Source of the DNA: Burkholderiales bacterium
GTDB taxonomy: Bacteria > Pseudomonadota > Gammaproteobacteria > Burkholderiales > Burkholderiaceae_C
Direction of reading: 5' to 3'
Assembly: GCA_016195825.1 (NCBI GenBank)
Contig: JACPYV010000199.1
Location: 1-45,762 of the forward strand
Length of the DNA stretch: 45,762 nucleotides
Of the stretch, positions 11,339-21,385 are shown one piece after another. The position numbers and the translations under genes were made by a program. Each line of letters opens with the position of its first letter. Position 1 is the stretch's first letter. The notes beneath the pieces were generated by a model. The model saw only the letters and a list, made by a program, of their open reading frames with translations, was not told the DNA's origin and searched no databases.

Positions 11339-12010
11339 TCATGAGGCTATTTTCTCAAGGCAGTAGCCGAGGCCGCGCACCGTGGCGATGCGGATGGGTC
11401 CCTGCTCGATCTTCTTGCGCAGCCGGTGGATGTAGACCTCGATGGCGTTGTTCGAGACCTCCTCACCCCACTCGCACAGCCGCTCCACCAACTGGTCCTT
11501 GCTGACCAGTCGCCCGGCGCGCTGCAGCAGTACCTCCAGCAGCGACAGCTCGCGCGCCGACAGCTCCAGCATCTGCTCGTTGATGTAGGCCACGCGCCCC
11601 GTCGCATCAAAGGTCAGCGGACCATGCTTGATGAGGCTGCTGGCGGTGCCCAAGCCGCGGCGCGTCAGCGCGCGCACGCGCGCTTCGAGCTCCTGCAGCG
11701 AGAACGGCTTGGCCATGTAGTCGTCTGCGCCCAGATCCAGTCCCTTGACGCGCTGCTCCACGCTGTCAGCGGCAGTCAGGATCAGCACGGGCATGGTCGA
11801 GCCGCGTGCGCGCAGCTTGCGCAGCACCTCCAGCCCGTGCAGGCGGGGCAGGCCCAGGTCCAGGATCACGAGGTCGAACTCGTGCGTCGCCAGCGCCGTG
11901 TCCGCCTCCGTGCCGCTGCTGACACGGTCCACCGCATAGCCCGAGGCGCGCAGCGCGCGCAACAGGCCATCGGCCAGCACTTGGTCGTCTTCCGCAATCA
12001 GGATGCGCAT
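11339..12010 (-). CDS. OmpR-family response regulator (TctD/QseB-like)
   Basis: This DNA-binding response regulator (223 residues) is the partner of the kinase downstream. The receiver domain shows the acidic pair Asp8/Asp9, phospho-acceptor Asp51 in ILDLGLP, Thr79 and Lys101 (MAKPF). The C-terminal winged helix (about 125-220) has the typical SARELSLLEVLL and YIHRLRKKI segments. I chose the ATG at 12010 (MRILIAEDD) because the longer frame to 12130 adds an unconserved leader. It is divergent from recA, with a 200-base gap. Confidence 0.93.
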   Translation of the reverse strand: MRILIAEDDQVLADGLLRALRASGYAVDRVSSGTEADTALATHEFDLVILDLGLPRLHGLEVLRKLRARGSTMPVLILTAADSVEQRVKGLDLGADDYMAKPFSLQELEARVRALTRRGLGTASSLIKHGPLTFDATGRVAYINEQMLELSARELSLLEVLLQRAGRLVSKDQLVERLCEWGEEVSNNAIEVYIHRLRKKIEQGPIRIATVRGLGYCLEKIAS

Positions 12011-12056
12011 GGTCTTGTCTCCTGCACCGATGTTATGTGCCGCGGACACAGGACCG

Positions 12057-12074
12057 GCTTGCGCCAGCGCAAGC
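12057..12074. repeat. Small hairpin upstream of the response regulator
   Basis: GCTTGCG-CCAG-CGCAAGC forms a perfect 7-bp stem with a 4-base loop, 47 bases upstream of the response regulator start. It may be an operator or a 5' leader hairpin for the two-component operon. There is no U-tract. Function is unknown. Confidence 0.3.
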
Positions 12075-12157
12075 TGGCTCACGCCCTGAGCCACCCCGGG
12101 CCTAGCATTCTTCTCAATCCTGAGCCGCAAACTGCCGCGGACCGGAGAGACAAACTA

Positions 12158-12186
12158 CTGTACAAACATACAGATTGCCCCATAAT
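12158..12186 (+). promoter_or_regulatory. recA promoter with LexA (SOS) box
   Basis: CTGTACAAACATACAG at 12158-12173 is a perfect match to the LexA consensus CTGT-N8-ACAG. A likely sigma-70 -10 element, CATAAT, is at 12181-12186. A -35 placed 17 bases upstream of it (CTGTAC, 12158-12163) falls inside the LexA box, so LexA binding would block RNA polymerase. This predicts ordinary SOS induction of recA, and probably of recX behind it. Confidence 0.9.
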
Positions 12187-12210
12187 TCAGCCATTCCCAC
12201 GGAGATTCGC

Positions 12211-13248
12211 ATGGACGCCCCGGTCAAAGCCCTCAACACCGAAAAAGCCAAGGCCTTGCAGGCCGCCCTTGCCCAGATCGAAAAGCAGTTCGGTAAGGGC
12301 TCCATCATGCGGCTGGGCGAAGGCGAGGTCATCGAAGACATCCAGGTCGTGTCCACCGGCTCGCTGGGCCTGGACATCGCGCTGGGCGTCGGCGGTCTGC
12401 CGCGCGGCCGCGTCGTCGAGATCTACGGCCCTGAGTCCTCGGGCAAGACCACGCTGACGCTGCAAGTCATCGCCGAGATGCAGAAGCTTGCTGGCACCTG
12501 CGCCTTCATCGACGCCGAGCACGCGCTGGACATCCAGTACGCCCAGAAGCTCGGCGTCAACCTGCAGGAACTGCTGATCAGCCAACCCGATACCGGTGAA
12601 CAAGCCCTCGAGATCGTCGACGCGCTGGTGCGCTCCGGCTCGGTGGACCTGATCGTCGTCGACTCGGTCGCGGCCCTCACGCCCAAGGCTGAACTCGAAG
12701 GCGAAATGGGCGACAGCCTGCCCGGCCTGCAGGCCCGCCTGATGAGCCAGGCACTGCGCAAGCTGACCGCCACGATCAAGAAGACCAACTGCATGGTCAT
12801 CTTCATCAACCAGATCCGCATGAAGATCGGCGTCATGTTCGGCTCGCCCGAGACCACCACCGGTGGCAATGCGCTGAAGTTCTACGCCTCCGTGCGCCTG
12901 GACATCCGCCGCATCGGCTCCATCAAGAAGGGTGAGGAAGTCATCGGCTCCGAGACCAAGGTCAAGGTTGTCAAGAACAAGGTCTCGCCCCCGTTCAAGA
13001 CCGCCGAATTCGACATCCTCTACGGCGAAGGCATCAGCCGCGAGGGCGAGATCATCGACATGGGCGTCATCGCCAAGATCGTCGAGAAGTCCGGGTCCTG
13101 GTACGCCTACCAGGGCGAGAAGATCGGCCAGGGCAAGGACAACGCCCGCGAGTTCCTGCGCGAAAACCCCGACGTGGCCCACGAAATCGAGAACAAGATT
13201 CGCGAATCGCTCGGCGTGGCCCTGCTGACGACCTCCGCACCGGAATAA
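12211..13248 (+). CDS. recA: Recombinase RecA
   Basis: RecA forms filaments on single-stranded DNA, drives homologous pairing and stimulates LexA autocleavage. The 345-residue product has the Walker A motif GPESSGKT at 73-80, the Walker B region [18 protein letters not shown], the L2 loop [20 protein letters not shown] and a normal C-terminal domain. The ATG at 12211 is preceded by GGAG (12201-12204); an in-frame ATG at 12175 lies inside the promoter and is rejected. recX follows 19 bases downstream. Confidence 0.98.
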   Translation: MDAPVKALNTEKAKALQAALAQIEKQFGKGSIMRLGEGEVIEDIQVVSTGSLGLDIALGVGGLPRGRVVEIYGPESSGKTTLTLQVIAEMQKLAGTCAFIDAEHALDIQYAQKLGVNLQELLISQPDTGEQALEIVDALVRSGSVDLIVVDSVAALTPKAELEGEMGDSLPGLQARLMSQALRKLTATIKKTNCMVIFINQIRMKIGVMFGSPETTTGGNALKFYASVRLDIRRIGSIKKGEEVIGSETKVKVVKNKVSPPFKTAEFDILYGEGISREGEIIDMGVIAKIVEKSGSWYAYQGEKIGQGKDNAREFLRENPDVAHEIENKIRESLGVALLTTSAPE

Positions 13249-13267
13249 GCACGGTCGGCCGGCTGTC

Positions 13268-13792
13268 GTGGCGCGTGCGCCCCTGTCGCTGAAGGCCAGG
13301 GCCATCGGCCTGCTGGCCCAGCGCGAGCAAAGCCGGGCCGAGTTGCGGCGCAAGCTGCTGCGCATCGAGCAGCAGCAGCGCGCCCGCCTCGTCGCTCAGC
13401 CAGGCGGTGAGCCGGCAGACGGTGAAGCCGGCAGCCTTTCCGACGAAGAAGACCCCGAAATCGGCGCGAGCGCCGTCGACGCCTTGCTCGATGCGCTTGC
13501 GGCGGACGGGTACCTCGATGAAACCCGCTTCGTCGAATCCCGCCTGCACCTGCGCGCAAGCCGCTTTGGCGCCCAACGCATCCAGCAGGAGCTGGCCCAG
13601 CATGGGCTGAAGCTGGACACGGAACAGCAGGCCGCCCTGCGCGCCACCGAGCTGGAGAGGGCTCGCGAAGTCTGGTTGAAGCGTTTCGGCCCGGAACCGC
13701 CCCGGGAGGCCGCGGAGCAGGCGCGCCAGACCCGATTCCTGCTGGCACGGGGGTTTGCCCCCGAAGTGGTGCGCCGCTTGCTGCGGGCCTAA
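13268..13792 (+). CDS. recX: Recombination regulator RecX
   Basis: RecX limits RecA filament growth. The 174-residue protein starts at a GTG (13268) and has the all-helical RecX architecture with SLKARAIGLLAQREQSRAELRRKL at the N-terminus and VDALLDALAADGYLDETRFVES in the middle. A Glu/Asp/Gly-rich insert at about residues 45-75 is longer than in E. coli RecX; such inserts are common in this order. The position directly behind recA supports both identity and co-expression. Confidence 0.93.
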   Translation: MARAPLSLKARAIGLLAQREQSRAELRRKLLRIEQQQRARLVAQPGGEPADGEAGSLSDEEDPEIGASAVDALLDALAADGYLDETRFVESRLHLRASRFGAQRIQQELAQHGLKLDTEQQAALRATELERAREVWLKRFGPEPPREAAEQARQTRFLLARGFAPEVVRRLLRA

Positions 13793-13799
13793 GGACCGC

Positions 13800-13843
13800 T
13801 TGACCGAGCGCGCGGGGGTAGTTTTTACCCTACGTGCTACATT
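13800..13843 (+). promoter_or_regulatory. Likely promoter of the DUF2889 gene with an inverted repeat
   Basis: An extended -10 candidate (TG-C-TACATT, 13835-13843) is preceded by the inverted repeat GGGTA-GTTTT-TACCC (13816-13830), which covers the place where a -35 would sit. No good -35 hexamer is seen at standard spacing, so the repeat could be an activator or repressor site. The remainder of the 176-base recX/DUF2889 gap shows nothing else clear. Confidence 0.35.
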
Positions 13844-13968
13844 GCCGGCTGCCGCCAAAACGGCGGTTCATCCGGTTACAAGCCCATGGTCCCTCCAGCC
13901 CATGGCTGCGAGAACCGGTGAAACCGCTGTCCCGGCACCGGCCGGGCTGTTCCGCCATCCACCCGCTC

Positions 13969-14541
13969 ATGCCCGCCGTCCACCCGTCCGTCACGCGCCG
14001 CCAACTGCACCGCCGCGCCCTCGATGTGCAGGTGTTCATGCGTGATGACGGCCTGTTCGATGTCGAAGCGAGCCTCATCGACACCAAGTCGCACGACGTG
14101 CCCCTGGCTGGCCTGACCCGCAAGGCGGGCGATCCCATCCACGAGATGCACCTGCAGCTGACCGTCGACCGTACGCTGACGATCACCGCCGCCACGTCCG
14201 ACACCCGCTGGATGCCCTACGTGGGCGCCTGTAACGCGCATGGCGACGCCTATTCCCGGCTCGTCGGCTTGAACCTGATGAAGGGTTTTCGCCAGGCGGT
14301 CGTCGAGCGCCTGGGCGGCACACGCGGCTGCACCCACCTGACCGAGCTCTGCCAGATCCTGCCAACGGCCGTCATCCAGGCCATGGCGGGCTCCGTCATC
14401 GACACGCGCGAGGGTGATGCCGACGGCAACCCGCCCTTCCAGCTCGACCGTTGCCACGCGCTGCGGCGTGACGGCGACACCGTCGCCCAGTTCTACCCGC
14501 GCTGGCACCAGCTGAGCGAGCCGGCCACTTCCGATTCCTGA
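13969..14541 (+). CDS. DUF2889 family protein
   Basis: This 190-residue soluble protein matches the DUF2889 family, whose molecular role is not established. Recognisable parts are the N-terminal [24 protein letters not shown] segment, the [14 protein letters not shown] strand-rich region and the [18 protein letters not shown] motif with paired Cys and His. I chose the ATG at 13969 (MPAVHPS); the longer frame from 13834 runs through the promoter. It lies 25 bases upstream of sucC, an arrangement I associate with Burkholderiales. Confidence 0.85.
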   Translation: MPAVHPSVTRRQLHRRALDVQVFMRDDGLFDVEASLIDTKSHDVPLAGLTRKAGDPIHEMHLQLTVDRTLTITAATSDTRWMPYVGACNAHGDAYSRLVGLNLMKGFRQAVVERLGGTRGCTHLTELCQILPTAVIQAMAGSVIDTREGDADGNPPFQLDRCHALRRDGDTVAQFYPRWHQLSEPATSDS

Positions 14542-14566
14542 CTTCCCCGACCCGAGAGACCCAGCC

Positions 14567-15727
<1,161 letters not shown>

Positions 15728-15744
15728 GCCCAGGAGAAAAAGAC

Positions 15745-16638
15745 ATGTCGATCTACATCAACAAAGACACCAAGGTCATCACCCAGGGCATCACCGGCAA
15801 GACCGGCCAGTTCCACACCCTGGGCTGCCAGGCCTATGCGAACGGCAAGAACGCCTTCGTCGCGGGCGTGAACCCCAAGAAGGCCGGCGAGAAGTTCTCG
15901 GAAATCCCCATCTACGCCACCGTCAAGGAAGCGGCCGGCCAGACCGGCGCGACCGTCTCGGTCATCTACGTCCCGCCCGCCGGCGCCGCTGCCGCGATCT
16001 GGGAAGCCGTTGAGGCCGACCTGGACCTGGCGATCTGCATCACCGAAGGCATCCCCGTCCGGGACATGCTGGAAGTGCGCAACAAGATGAAGGCCAAGGA
16101 AGCCGCCGGCGGCAAGCGCACGCTGCTGCTGGGCCCCAACTGCCCGGGCCTGATCACGCCGGAAGAGATCAAGATCGGCATCATGCCCGGCCACATCCAC
16201 CGCAAGGGCCGCATTGGCGTGGTCTCGCGCTCGGGCACGCTGACGTATGAAGCCGTTGCACAGCTGACCGAGATCGGCCTGGGCCAATCGTCGGCAGTCG
16301 GCATCGGCGGCGACCCGATCAACGGTCTCAAGCACATCGACGTGATGAAGGCCTTCAACGACGACCCGGACACCGACGCCGTCATCATGATCGGCGAGAT
16401 CGGCGGCCCGGACGAGGCGGAAGCCGCGCGCTGGTGCAAGGCCAACATGAAGAAGCCCATCGTCGGCTTCATCGCCGGTGTCACCGCCCCTCCCGGCAAG
16501 CGCATGGGCCACGCCGGCGCACTGATCTCGGGCGGCGCCGACACGGCCGATGCCAAGCTCGCCATCATGGAAGAGTGCGGCTTCACGGTCACGCGCAACC
16601 CGTCGGAAATGGCCAAGCTGCTCAAGGCTCTGCTCTGA
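15745..16638 (+). CDS. sucD: Succinyl-CoA synthetase alpha subunit
   Basis: SucD binds CoA and carries the phosphohistidine intermediate of succinyl-CoA synthetase. The 297-residue protein starts [21 protein letters not shown] (CoA-binding Rossmann region). Its C-terminal part contains [17 protein letters not shown], whose His is the phosphorylated residue. A strong AGGAG (15732-15736) precedes the ATG at 15745. A good terminator follows at 16660, closing the sucCD unit. Confidence 0.98.
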   Translation: MSIYINKDTKVITQGITGKTGQFHTLGCQAYANGKNAFVAGVNPKKAGEKFSEIPIYATVKEAAGQTGATVSVIYVPPAGAAAAIWEAVEADLDLAICITEGIPVRDMLEVRNKMKAKEAAGGKRTLLLGPNCPGLITPEEIKIGIMPGHIHRKGRIGVVSRSGTLTYEAVAQLTEIGLGQSSAVGIGGDPINGLKHIDVMKAFNDDPDTDAVIMIGEIGGPDEAEAARWCKANMKKPIVGFIAGVTAPPGKRMGHAGALISGGADTADAKLAIMEECGFTVTRNPSEMAKLLKALL

Positions 16639-16659
16639 TCACCTTGCCTGACTGACTCA

Positions 16660-16686
16660 GGGCCGTTCTCGTAACGGCCCTTTTTC
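16660..16686 (+). terminator. Intrinsic terminator after sucCD
   Basis: GGGCCGTT-CTCGT-AACGGCCC forms an 8-bp stem followed directly by five T residues (16681-16685). It lies 22 bases after the sucD stop and 80 bases before the TerC gene. Confidence 0.93.
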
Positions 16687-16765
16687 ATTGCGGCCTGCGT
16701 AGTTGCACGCAGACGCGGGCCCCGCCGCCCCCTCGACACTCGGACGACCCCCAACCGAACACGCC

Positions 16766-17461
16766 ATGGACCTGCTGAACGCTGCTTTCTTCATTGCGCT
16801 GCTGAAGATCATCTGGGTCAATGTCCTGCTGTCCGGCGACAACGCGGTGGTCATCGCACTGGCCTCGCGCAACCTGCCGGCCAGCCAGCAGAAGAAGGCC
16901 ATCTTCTTCGGCAGCGGCGCGGCCATCGTGCTGCGCGTCGTGCTGACGCTGTTCGCCGTGCAACTGCTGCAGCTGCCCTGGCTGAAGCTGATCGGCGCCG
17001 CGTTGCTGCTGTGGATAGGCATACAGCTCCTGGCCGACAGCGACGGCGACGCCGACGTGGATGCCCACCCCAGCCTGTGGGGTGCGGTGCGCACCATCCT
17101 GATTGCCGACCTGGTCATGAGCCTGGACAACGTCATCGCCGTGGCCGCCGCCGCCAACAGCGCGCCCGAGGGCCTGCGCGTGCCGCTGCTCATCATCGGG
17201 CTGGGCCTGTCGATCCCGCTGATCATCTTCGGCAGCACGCTGCTGCTGAAGCTCATGGAGCGTTTCCCGGCCATCATCACGCTGGGCGCGGCGCTGCTGG
17301 GCTTCGTGGCCGGCGAGATGGCGACCACCGACGCCGCCGTGCACGACTGGTTCGAAGCCCACATGCATGGGCTGGACTACACGGTCAGCATCGGCTGCGC
17401 GGTGTTCGTCGTGGCCGTCGGCCTCGCACTTGCCCGCCGCGGCAAGCGCGAGGCGACCTAA
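16766..17461 (+). CDS. TerC family integral membrane protein (YjbE-like)
   Basis: TerC-family proteins are polytopic inner-membrane proteins; several relatives export manganese or help metalate exported proteins, but substrate cannot be assigned here. The 231-residue product has about seven membrane segments and the two family acidic motifs in membrane helices, SGDNAVV at 24-30 and SLDNVIAV in the second half. The ATG at 16766 (MDLLNAAFF) is chosen over an upstream frame extension. No yybP-ykoY (Mn) riboswitch fold was recognised in the short leader. The protein-kinase gene follows after 10 bases, suggesting an operon. Confidence 0.88.
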   Translation: MDLLNAAFFIALLKIIWVNVLLSGDNAVVIALASRNLPASQQKKAIFFGSGAAIVLRVVLTLFAVQLLQLPWLKLIGAALLLWIGIQLLADSDGDADVDAHPSLWGAVRTILIADLVMSLDNVIAVAAAANSAPEGLRVPLLIIGLGLSIPLIIFGSTLLLKLMERFPAIITLGAALLGFVAGEMATTDAAVHDWFEAHMHGLDYTVSIGCAVFVVAVGLALARRGKREAT

Positions 17462-17471
17462 GATCGCCCGC

Positions 17472-18620
17472 ATGGCAAGCGGCGGCAAACCCGGTAGTCC
17501 AGGCAAGGCGGGCGGCTTTTGGCAGCGCCTCATCGGCCGGGTGACCGACGTGGCGGACGCCGCCCCCAGCGAGCTGTCCACGCTGCCGGCCATCCAGCAG
17601 ACCCTGGCCCCGGGCGCCTCGCCGCCGCAGGACCACGCCACGCCAGCGGTATCCGGCCTGCACGATTTCGAACTCGGTGCCGAGCTCGGTCGCGGCGCGA
17701 TGGCCATCGTCTACAAGGCCACGCAGCGCTCGACCGGCCGCCAGGTCGCCGTCAAGCGCCTGGCCTTGAGCCGCGAGTTCTCCGCCGAGGACCTGGCCGA
17801 CGTGCGCGAACGCTTCATGCGCGAGGCGCGCGCCGCGCGCTCGCTGGAACACCCCGACATCCTGCAGGTCGTTGACGCCGGCCAGGACGGCAACGATGCC
17901 TGGATCGCGCTGGAATACGTGCTGGGCCGCGACCTCAGCCTGTTCACCAAGGCCGGCCAGCTGCTGCCGGTGCGCGAAGTCGTGCAAATCGGCGCCCGAC
18001 TGGCCCGCGCGCTCGCCTATGCGCATAGCCAGGGCGTTATCCATCGCGACATTAAGCCTGCCAACGTCATGCTGGACCGCGTCAACGGCAGCCTGAAGCT
18101 GATGGACTTCGGCATCGCCCGCGTGGGCGATGGCAGCCGCACGCGCACCGGCCTCGTGCTGGGCACGCCGTCCTTCATGTCACCCGAGCAGCTCGCCGGA
18201 TTGACGGTCGACGGCCGCAGCGACCTCTACTCGCTGGGCGTGCTGCTCTTTCAACTGCTCACCGGCACGCTGCCGCACCAGAGCGACTCGATGGCGCGCC
18301 TGATGCAACAAATTGCGACCGAGCCGGCCGCCGACGTGCGCACGCGCCGGCCCGGCCTGCCCGAATCGCTGGCGTTGGTGCTGGCCGTCTCGCTCGAGAA
18401 GCGCCCCGAGCTGCGCTATGCCTCAGGCGAACAGATGGCCCGCGACCTGGACGCTGTGCTGGTCATGGACCTGCAAGCCGAGCCCGCCATGCCCGAGGGC
18501 GTCAAGCCCCAGGATGACGCCTTCGCACAAACACTGCGCTTGACGCCTGAGGAAGCAGGGCAGAATCGCCGCTCCCCCAGCACGTCCGTCGAGCCGATCG
18601 ACCCCTCACAAGCCCCATGA
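17472..18620 (+). CDS. Serine/threonine protein kinase (Hanks type)
   Basis: This 382-residue soluble Ser/Thr kinase has an unstructured N-terminus to about residue 64, then a full kinase domain. It has the Gly-rich loop LGRGAMAIVY (72-81), catalytic Lys95 in VAVKRL, the HRDIKPAN catalytic loop with Asp193, DFG at 212-214 and the activation-segment end GTPSFMSPEQLAG. The C-terminal tail of about 50 residues is Pro/Glu-rich with no PASTA repeats or membrane segment, so it is probably cytoplasmic. It overlaps the phosphatase gene by ATGA, and an FHA protein follows. Together these form a kinase, phosphatase and phosphothreonine-reader module. Targets are unknown. Confidence 0.94.
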   Translation: MASGGKPGSPGKAGGFWQRLIGRVTDVADAAPSELSTLPAIQQTLAPGASPPQDHATPAVSGLHDFELGAELGRGAMAIVYKATQRSTGRQVAVKRLALSREFSAEDLADVRERFMREARAARSLEHPDILQVVDAGQDGNDAWIALEYVLGRDLSLFTKAGQLLPVREVVQIGARLARALAYAHSQGVIHRDIKPANVMLDRVNGSLKLMDFGIARVGDGSRTRTGLVLGTPSFMSPEQLAGLTVDGRSDLYSLGVLLFQLLTGTLPHQSDSMARLMQQIATEPAADVRTRRPGLPESLALVLAVSLEKRPELRYASGEQMARDLDAVLVMDLQAEPAMPEGVKPQDDAFAQTLRLTPEEAGQNRRSPSTSVEPIDPSQAP

Positions 18621-19414
18621 TCCTGGAGTTCTTCAGCGCCACCGACGTGGGCCGCGCGCGTGACAACAACGAGGATTCAGTGGCCCTGGACGAGGCCGCG
18701 GGCCTCGCAGTGCTCGCCGACGGCATGGGCGGCTACAACGCCGGCGAAGTGGCCAGCCAGATGCTGACCAGCTTCGTCAGCAGCGAGCTGGGCCGCTGGC
18801 TCAAGGACGGCGGCCGCGAAGCCCGCGCCGGCGAGGTCAAGCGCGCCATGGACATCTGCGTGGACAACGCCAACCGCGCCATCTTCAACGCCGCCAACAC
18901 CAATCCGCGCTACGCCGGCATGGGCACGACGCTTGTGCTGGGCGTGTTCCGCCCCGAAGGCCTGCTGCTGGGCCATGTCGGCGACTCGCGCGGCTACCGC
19001 CTGCGCGCCGGCCGGCTCATGCAGATCACCCGCGACCACTCGCTGCTGCAGGAGCAGATCGACGCCGGTCTCCTCACGGTTGAGGAAGCCGCGTTTTCCA
19101 GCAACAAGAACCTCGTCACCCGCGCCGTGGGCGTCGAGGACACGGTGCTGCTGGAGCTGCATCTGCACGAGGTCCAGCCCGGCGACACCTACCTGTTCTG
19201 CTCCGACGGACTGTCCGACATGCTCGACGACGACAGCCTCGCGAACCTGCTCAATGGCAATCCGGCTCTGCCCGAGGCCGCACAGGCGCTGATCAACGCG
19301 GCCAATGACAGCGGCGGCCGGGATAACATCGCGCTCATCCTGGCCCGCGCAGAGGGCCGCCAACGTACCGAAGGACGGGGCTGGTGGCCCTTTGGTCGAC
19401 GCGGCGGCAACTGA
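18617..19414 (+). CDS. PP2C-family Ser/Thr protein phosphatase
   Basis: This PPM/PP2C metal-dependent phosphatase (265 residues) presumably reverses the action of the kinase encoded just upstream. Visible motifs are ARDNNEDS (15-21), the metal-binding ADGMGG with Asp35, GHVGDSRGYRLR, TRAVG, CSDGLSDML and the final metal site GGRDNI. The length is that of stand-alone bacterial Stp/PrpC enzymes. Its ATG overlaps the kinase stop codon, so the two are very likely made together. Confidence 0.95.
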   Translation: MILEFFSATDVGRARDNNEDSVALDEAAGLAVLADGMGGYNAGEVASQMLTSFVSSELGRWLKDGGREARAGEVKRAMDICVDNANRAIFNAANTNPRYAGMGTTLVLGVFRPEGLLLGHVGDSRGYRLRAGRLMQITRDHSLLQEQIDAGLLTVEEAAFSSNKNLVTRAVGVEDTVLLELHLHEVQPGDTYLFCSDGLSDMLDDDSLANLLNGNPALPEAAQALINAANDSGGRDNIALILARAEGRQRTEGRGWWPFGRRGGN

Positions 19415-19465
19415 TACCCTCGGCCCGAAGAGTCACGGCACGTACAACAGAACTTGAGGTCATTC

Positions 19466-20119
19466 ATGGGCAAACTGGTGGTTTCGCTCGACGGCGTCGT
19501 GATCAAAGAAGTTCAGATCACCAAGGACAAGACCACGCTAGGTCGGCGGCCGTACAACGACATCGTCATCGACAACCTCGCCGTCAGCGGTGAGCACGCC
19601 GTCCTGCAGATGGTGGGTGCCGACGTCTTCATCGAAGACCTCAACTCCACCAACGGCACCTACATCAACGGCAAGGCGATCAAGAAGCAGCTGCTGGCGG
19701 ACAACGACACCGTCGAGATCGGCAAGTACAAGATCAAGTTCCTGCTGAACGATGGTGGCGATTACGAGAAGACGATGATCCTCAAGCCCGGATCCGGCGC
19801 GCCGCCGAACCTGGGCCTGACCTCGTCCTTCGGCTCGCTGGGCAACGCGGCGGTCATCGGCCCGGCCTCCATCAAGGTGCTGACAGGTGCCGCCGCCGGC
19901 CGCGAGGTCTCGCTGACCAAGGTCGTCACGACGCTGGGCAAGCCCGGCGTGCAGGTCGCCTCCATCACCAAGCGCCCCACCGGCTACGTCTTCGCCCACG
20001 TCGAAGGCGGCCAGCGCCCCAGCGTCAACGGCATCCCGCTGACCGGCGAATCGATTGCACTGCGCACCGGCGACCTGATCGAGCTGGCCGGCACGCAGAT
20101 GCAGTTCATCCAGGGGTAA
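19466..20119 (+). CDS. FHA-domain protein with a degenerate second FHA-like repeat
   Basis: FHA domains bind phosphothreonine peptides. The 217-residue protein has a canonical N-terminal FHA domain (about 1-90) with LGRRPYNDIVI, the binding residues SGEHA and the NSTNGTYING loop. After a Gly/Ser linker, residues about 130-217 look like a second FHA fold (LTGAAAGREVSLTK, TLGKPGVQVA, PSVNGIPL) that lacks the SxxH binding motif, so it may be structural. The ATG at 19466 gives MGKLVVSLDG. It lies 51 bases after the PP2C gene and is its likely partner. Confidence 0.9.
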   Translation: MGKLVVSLDGVVIKEVQITKDKTTLGRRPYNDIVIDNLAVSGEHAVLQMVGADVFIEDLNSTNGTYINGKAIKKQLLADNDTVEIGKYKIKFLLNDGGDYEKTMILKPGSGAPPNLGLTSSFGSLGNAAVIGPASIKVLTGAAAGREVSLTKVVTTLGKPGVQVASITKRPTGYVFAHVEGGQRPSVNGIPLTGESIALRTGDLIELAGTQMQFIQG

Positions 20120-20160
20120 GGCCCACCCCGTACCGGCTTCGCCGGGCCCCTCAAGGGGGC

Positions 20161-20197
20161 ACTCCCGACCGCCCGGCAAAGCCGGATCGGCGGGAGT
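20161..20197. repeat. Imperfect hairpin downstream of the FHA gene
   Basis: ACTCCCGACCGCCCGGC, then AAA, then GCCGGATCGGCGGGAGT form a long imperfect inverted repeat 41 bases after the FHA stop. It may stabilise or end the upstream transcript, although there is no U-tract. A smaller inverted repeat, TTGGG-N5-CCCAA, lies at 20245-20259. Nothing else is recognised in this 238-base gap, which should also hold the phosphodiesterase promoter. Confidence 0.4.
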
Positions 20198-20357
20198 CAC
20201 TGGAGGGTGCAGCCAGCTTGCGCGCCTACGTGACTTCCTCACGATTGGGATACCCCCAACTCGGTAATCCGACCGCCTGCGATATCGGGCCGCTGCGTAC
20301 ATTCCTGGCTCCACCTCGTCTGACGCGAGGCCCCTCGACACCGAGCCAACGCACCGC

Positions 20358-21143
20358 ATGAACATCCGCGTCCTGGGCTGCTCCGGCGCCATAGCCGCCG
20401 GCTACAAAACCACCGCCTTCCTGCTCGACGACGATGTCCTCATCGACGCCGGGACGGGCGTGGGCGACCTGCCGCTGGATGCGCTCGCCGCCATCGACCA
20501 CGTCCTGCTCAGCCACTCCCACCTGGACCATGTGCTGGGCATCCCGCTGTTGGCCGACGCCGTGCTGCGCCTGCGCGTCGCCGCCGGCCGCCCGCCCATC
20601 CAGGTCCATGCGCTGCCCGAGACGCTGGCTGCGCTGAGCCAGCACATCCTCAACGGCGTCATCTGGCCCGACTTCACCGTGCTGCCCAGCCGGGAGGCCC
20701 CGGTGCTGAGCCTGCACCCCTTCCAGATCGGCGAACGCCTGACGCTGGGTGACCGTGTCATCGAAATCCTGCCGGCCGCCCACACCGTACCGGCGGTCGG
20801 TTTCGCCGTCGACGGGGGCGCAGCCAGCGGCCACGCGCACTGGGTCTTCACCGGCGACACCGGCCCCAACCCGGCCCTATGGCGTCGCCTGGCCCAGCTG
20901 CGGCTGTCGCACCTCGTCATCGAGACTGCATTCAGCGACGACGAGGCCGAACTCGCCCACGTCAGCCAGCACCTCTGCCCCACCGACCTGGGCCTGGAAC
21001 TCACCCATCTCGCCGGCAGCGTCGACGTGCGCATCACCCACATCAAGCCCGGCGAGACAGAGGCCGTCATGCAAGGCGTGCAGGCGCTGACCAGCCCGCA
21101 CCGCATCAGTGCGCTGCAGGCCGGGCAAGAGATGACGCTGTAG
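20358..21143 (+). CDS. Class II 3',5'-cyclic-nucleotide phosphodiesterase (metallo-beta-lactamase fold)
   Basis: This 261-residue protein has the beta-lactamase-fold metal motif HSHLDH (residues 53-58) and the N-terminal [12 protein letters not shown] and [11 protein letters not shown] segments typical of class II cAMP phosphodiesterases. [15 protein letters not shown] and [13 protein letters not shown] give further metal and active-site residues. It probably hydrolyses cAMP or a related cyclic nucleotide in the cytoplasm; substrate is inferred from family. The gene stands alone and ends at a strong terminator. The start ATG at 20358 matches family N-termini. Confidence 0.85.
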   Translation: MNIRVLGCSGAIAAGYKTTAFLLDDDVLIDAGTGVGDLPLDALAAIDHVLLSHSHLDHVLGIPLLADAVLRLRVAAGRPPIQVHALPETLAALSQHILNGVIWPDFTVLPSREAPVLSLHPFQIGERLTLGDRVIEILPAAHTVPAVGFAVDGGAASGHAHWVFTGDTGPNPALWRRLAQLRLSHLVIETAFSDDEAELAHVSQHLCPTDLGLELTHLAGSVDVRITHIKPGETEAVMQGVQALTSPHRISALQAGQEMTL

Positions 21144-21160
21144 GCGCTTGGCACCGCTCC

Positions 21161-21200
21161 TCACGCAACGGCGCTCTCGGGCGCCGTTTTTCTTGCGTGA
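21161..21200 (+). terminator. Intrinsic terminator after the phosphodiesterase gene
   Basis: CGGCGC-TCTCGG-GCGCCG followed by TTTTT forms a standard terminator. It is nested inside an outer inverted repeat TCACGCAA (21161-21168) and TTGCGTGA (21193-21200). It lies 18 bases after the stop codon. Confidence 0.88.
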
Positions 21201-21323
21201 CGTTTATTGCCGATTCCCGGCCATCTGACAGAACGCGTCAGGCCCAGGTGACGTTTTTTGTCAGCGCCCGGCCGCCAGCGGGCTTAAACGTGCGCTTTCG
21301 CACAGCCCAGTGGGGGCGCAAAG

Positions 21324-21340
21324 CTGGCACGACCCCTGCA
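21324..21340 (+). promoter_or_regulatory. Sigma-54 promoter of the pilin gene
   Basis: CTGGCACGACCCCTGCA matches the sigma-54 consensus YTGGCACGRNNNTTGCW with one mismatch (C for the first T of TTGC). The invariant GG and GC dinucleotides are 10 bases apart. It lies 45 bases upstream of the pilin ATG. Known type IV pilin genes of Pseudomonas are sigma-54/PilR dependent, so the same control is likely here. Confidence 0.82.
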
Positions 21341-21385
21341 TTCATGGGGTCTGCCCTCCCACCAAACACTCGCTGGAGTACCGAC

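Noticed and set aside
16687..16765. yybP-ykoY manganese riboswitch before the TerC gene
   Set aside because: The leader between the sucD terminator and the ATG is only about 80 bases and lacks the conserved riboswitch sequences I would expect.
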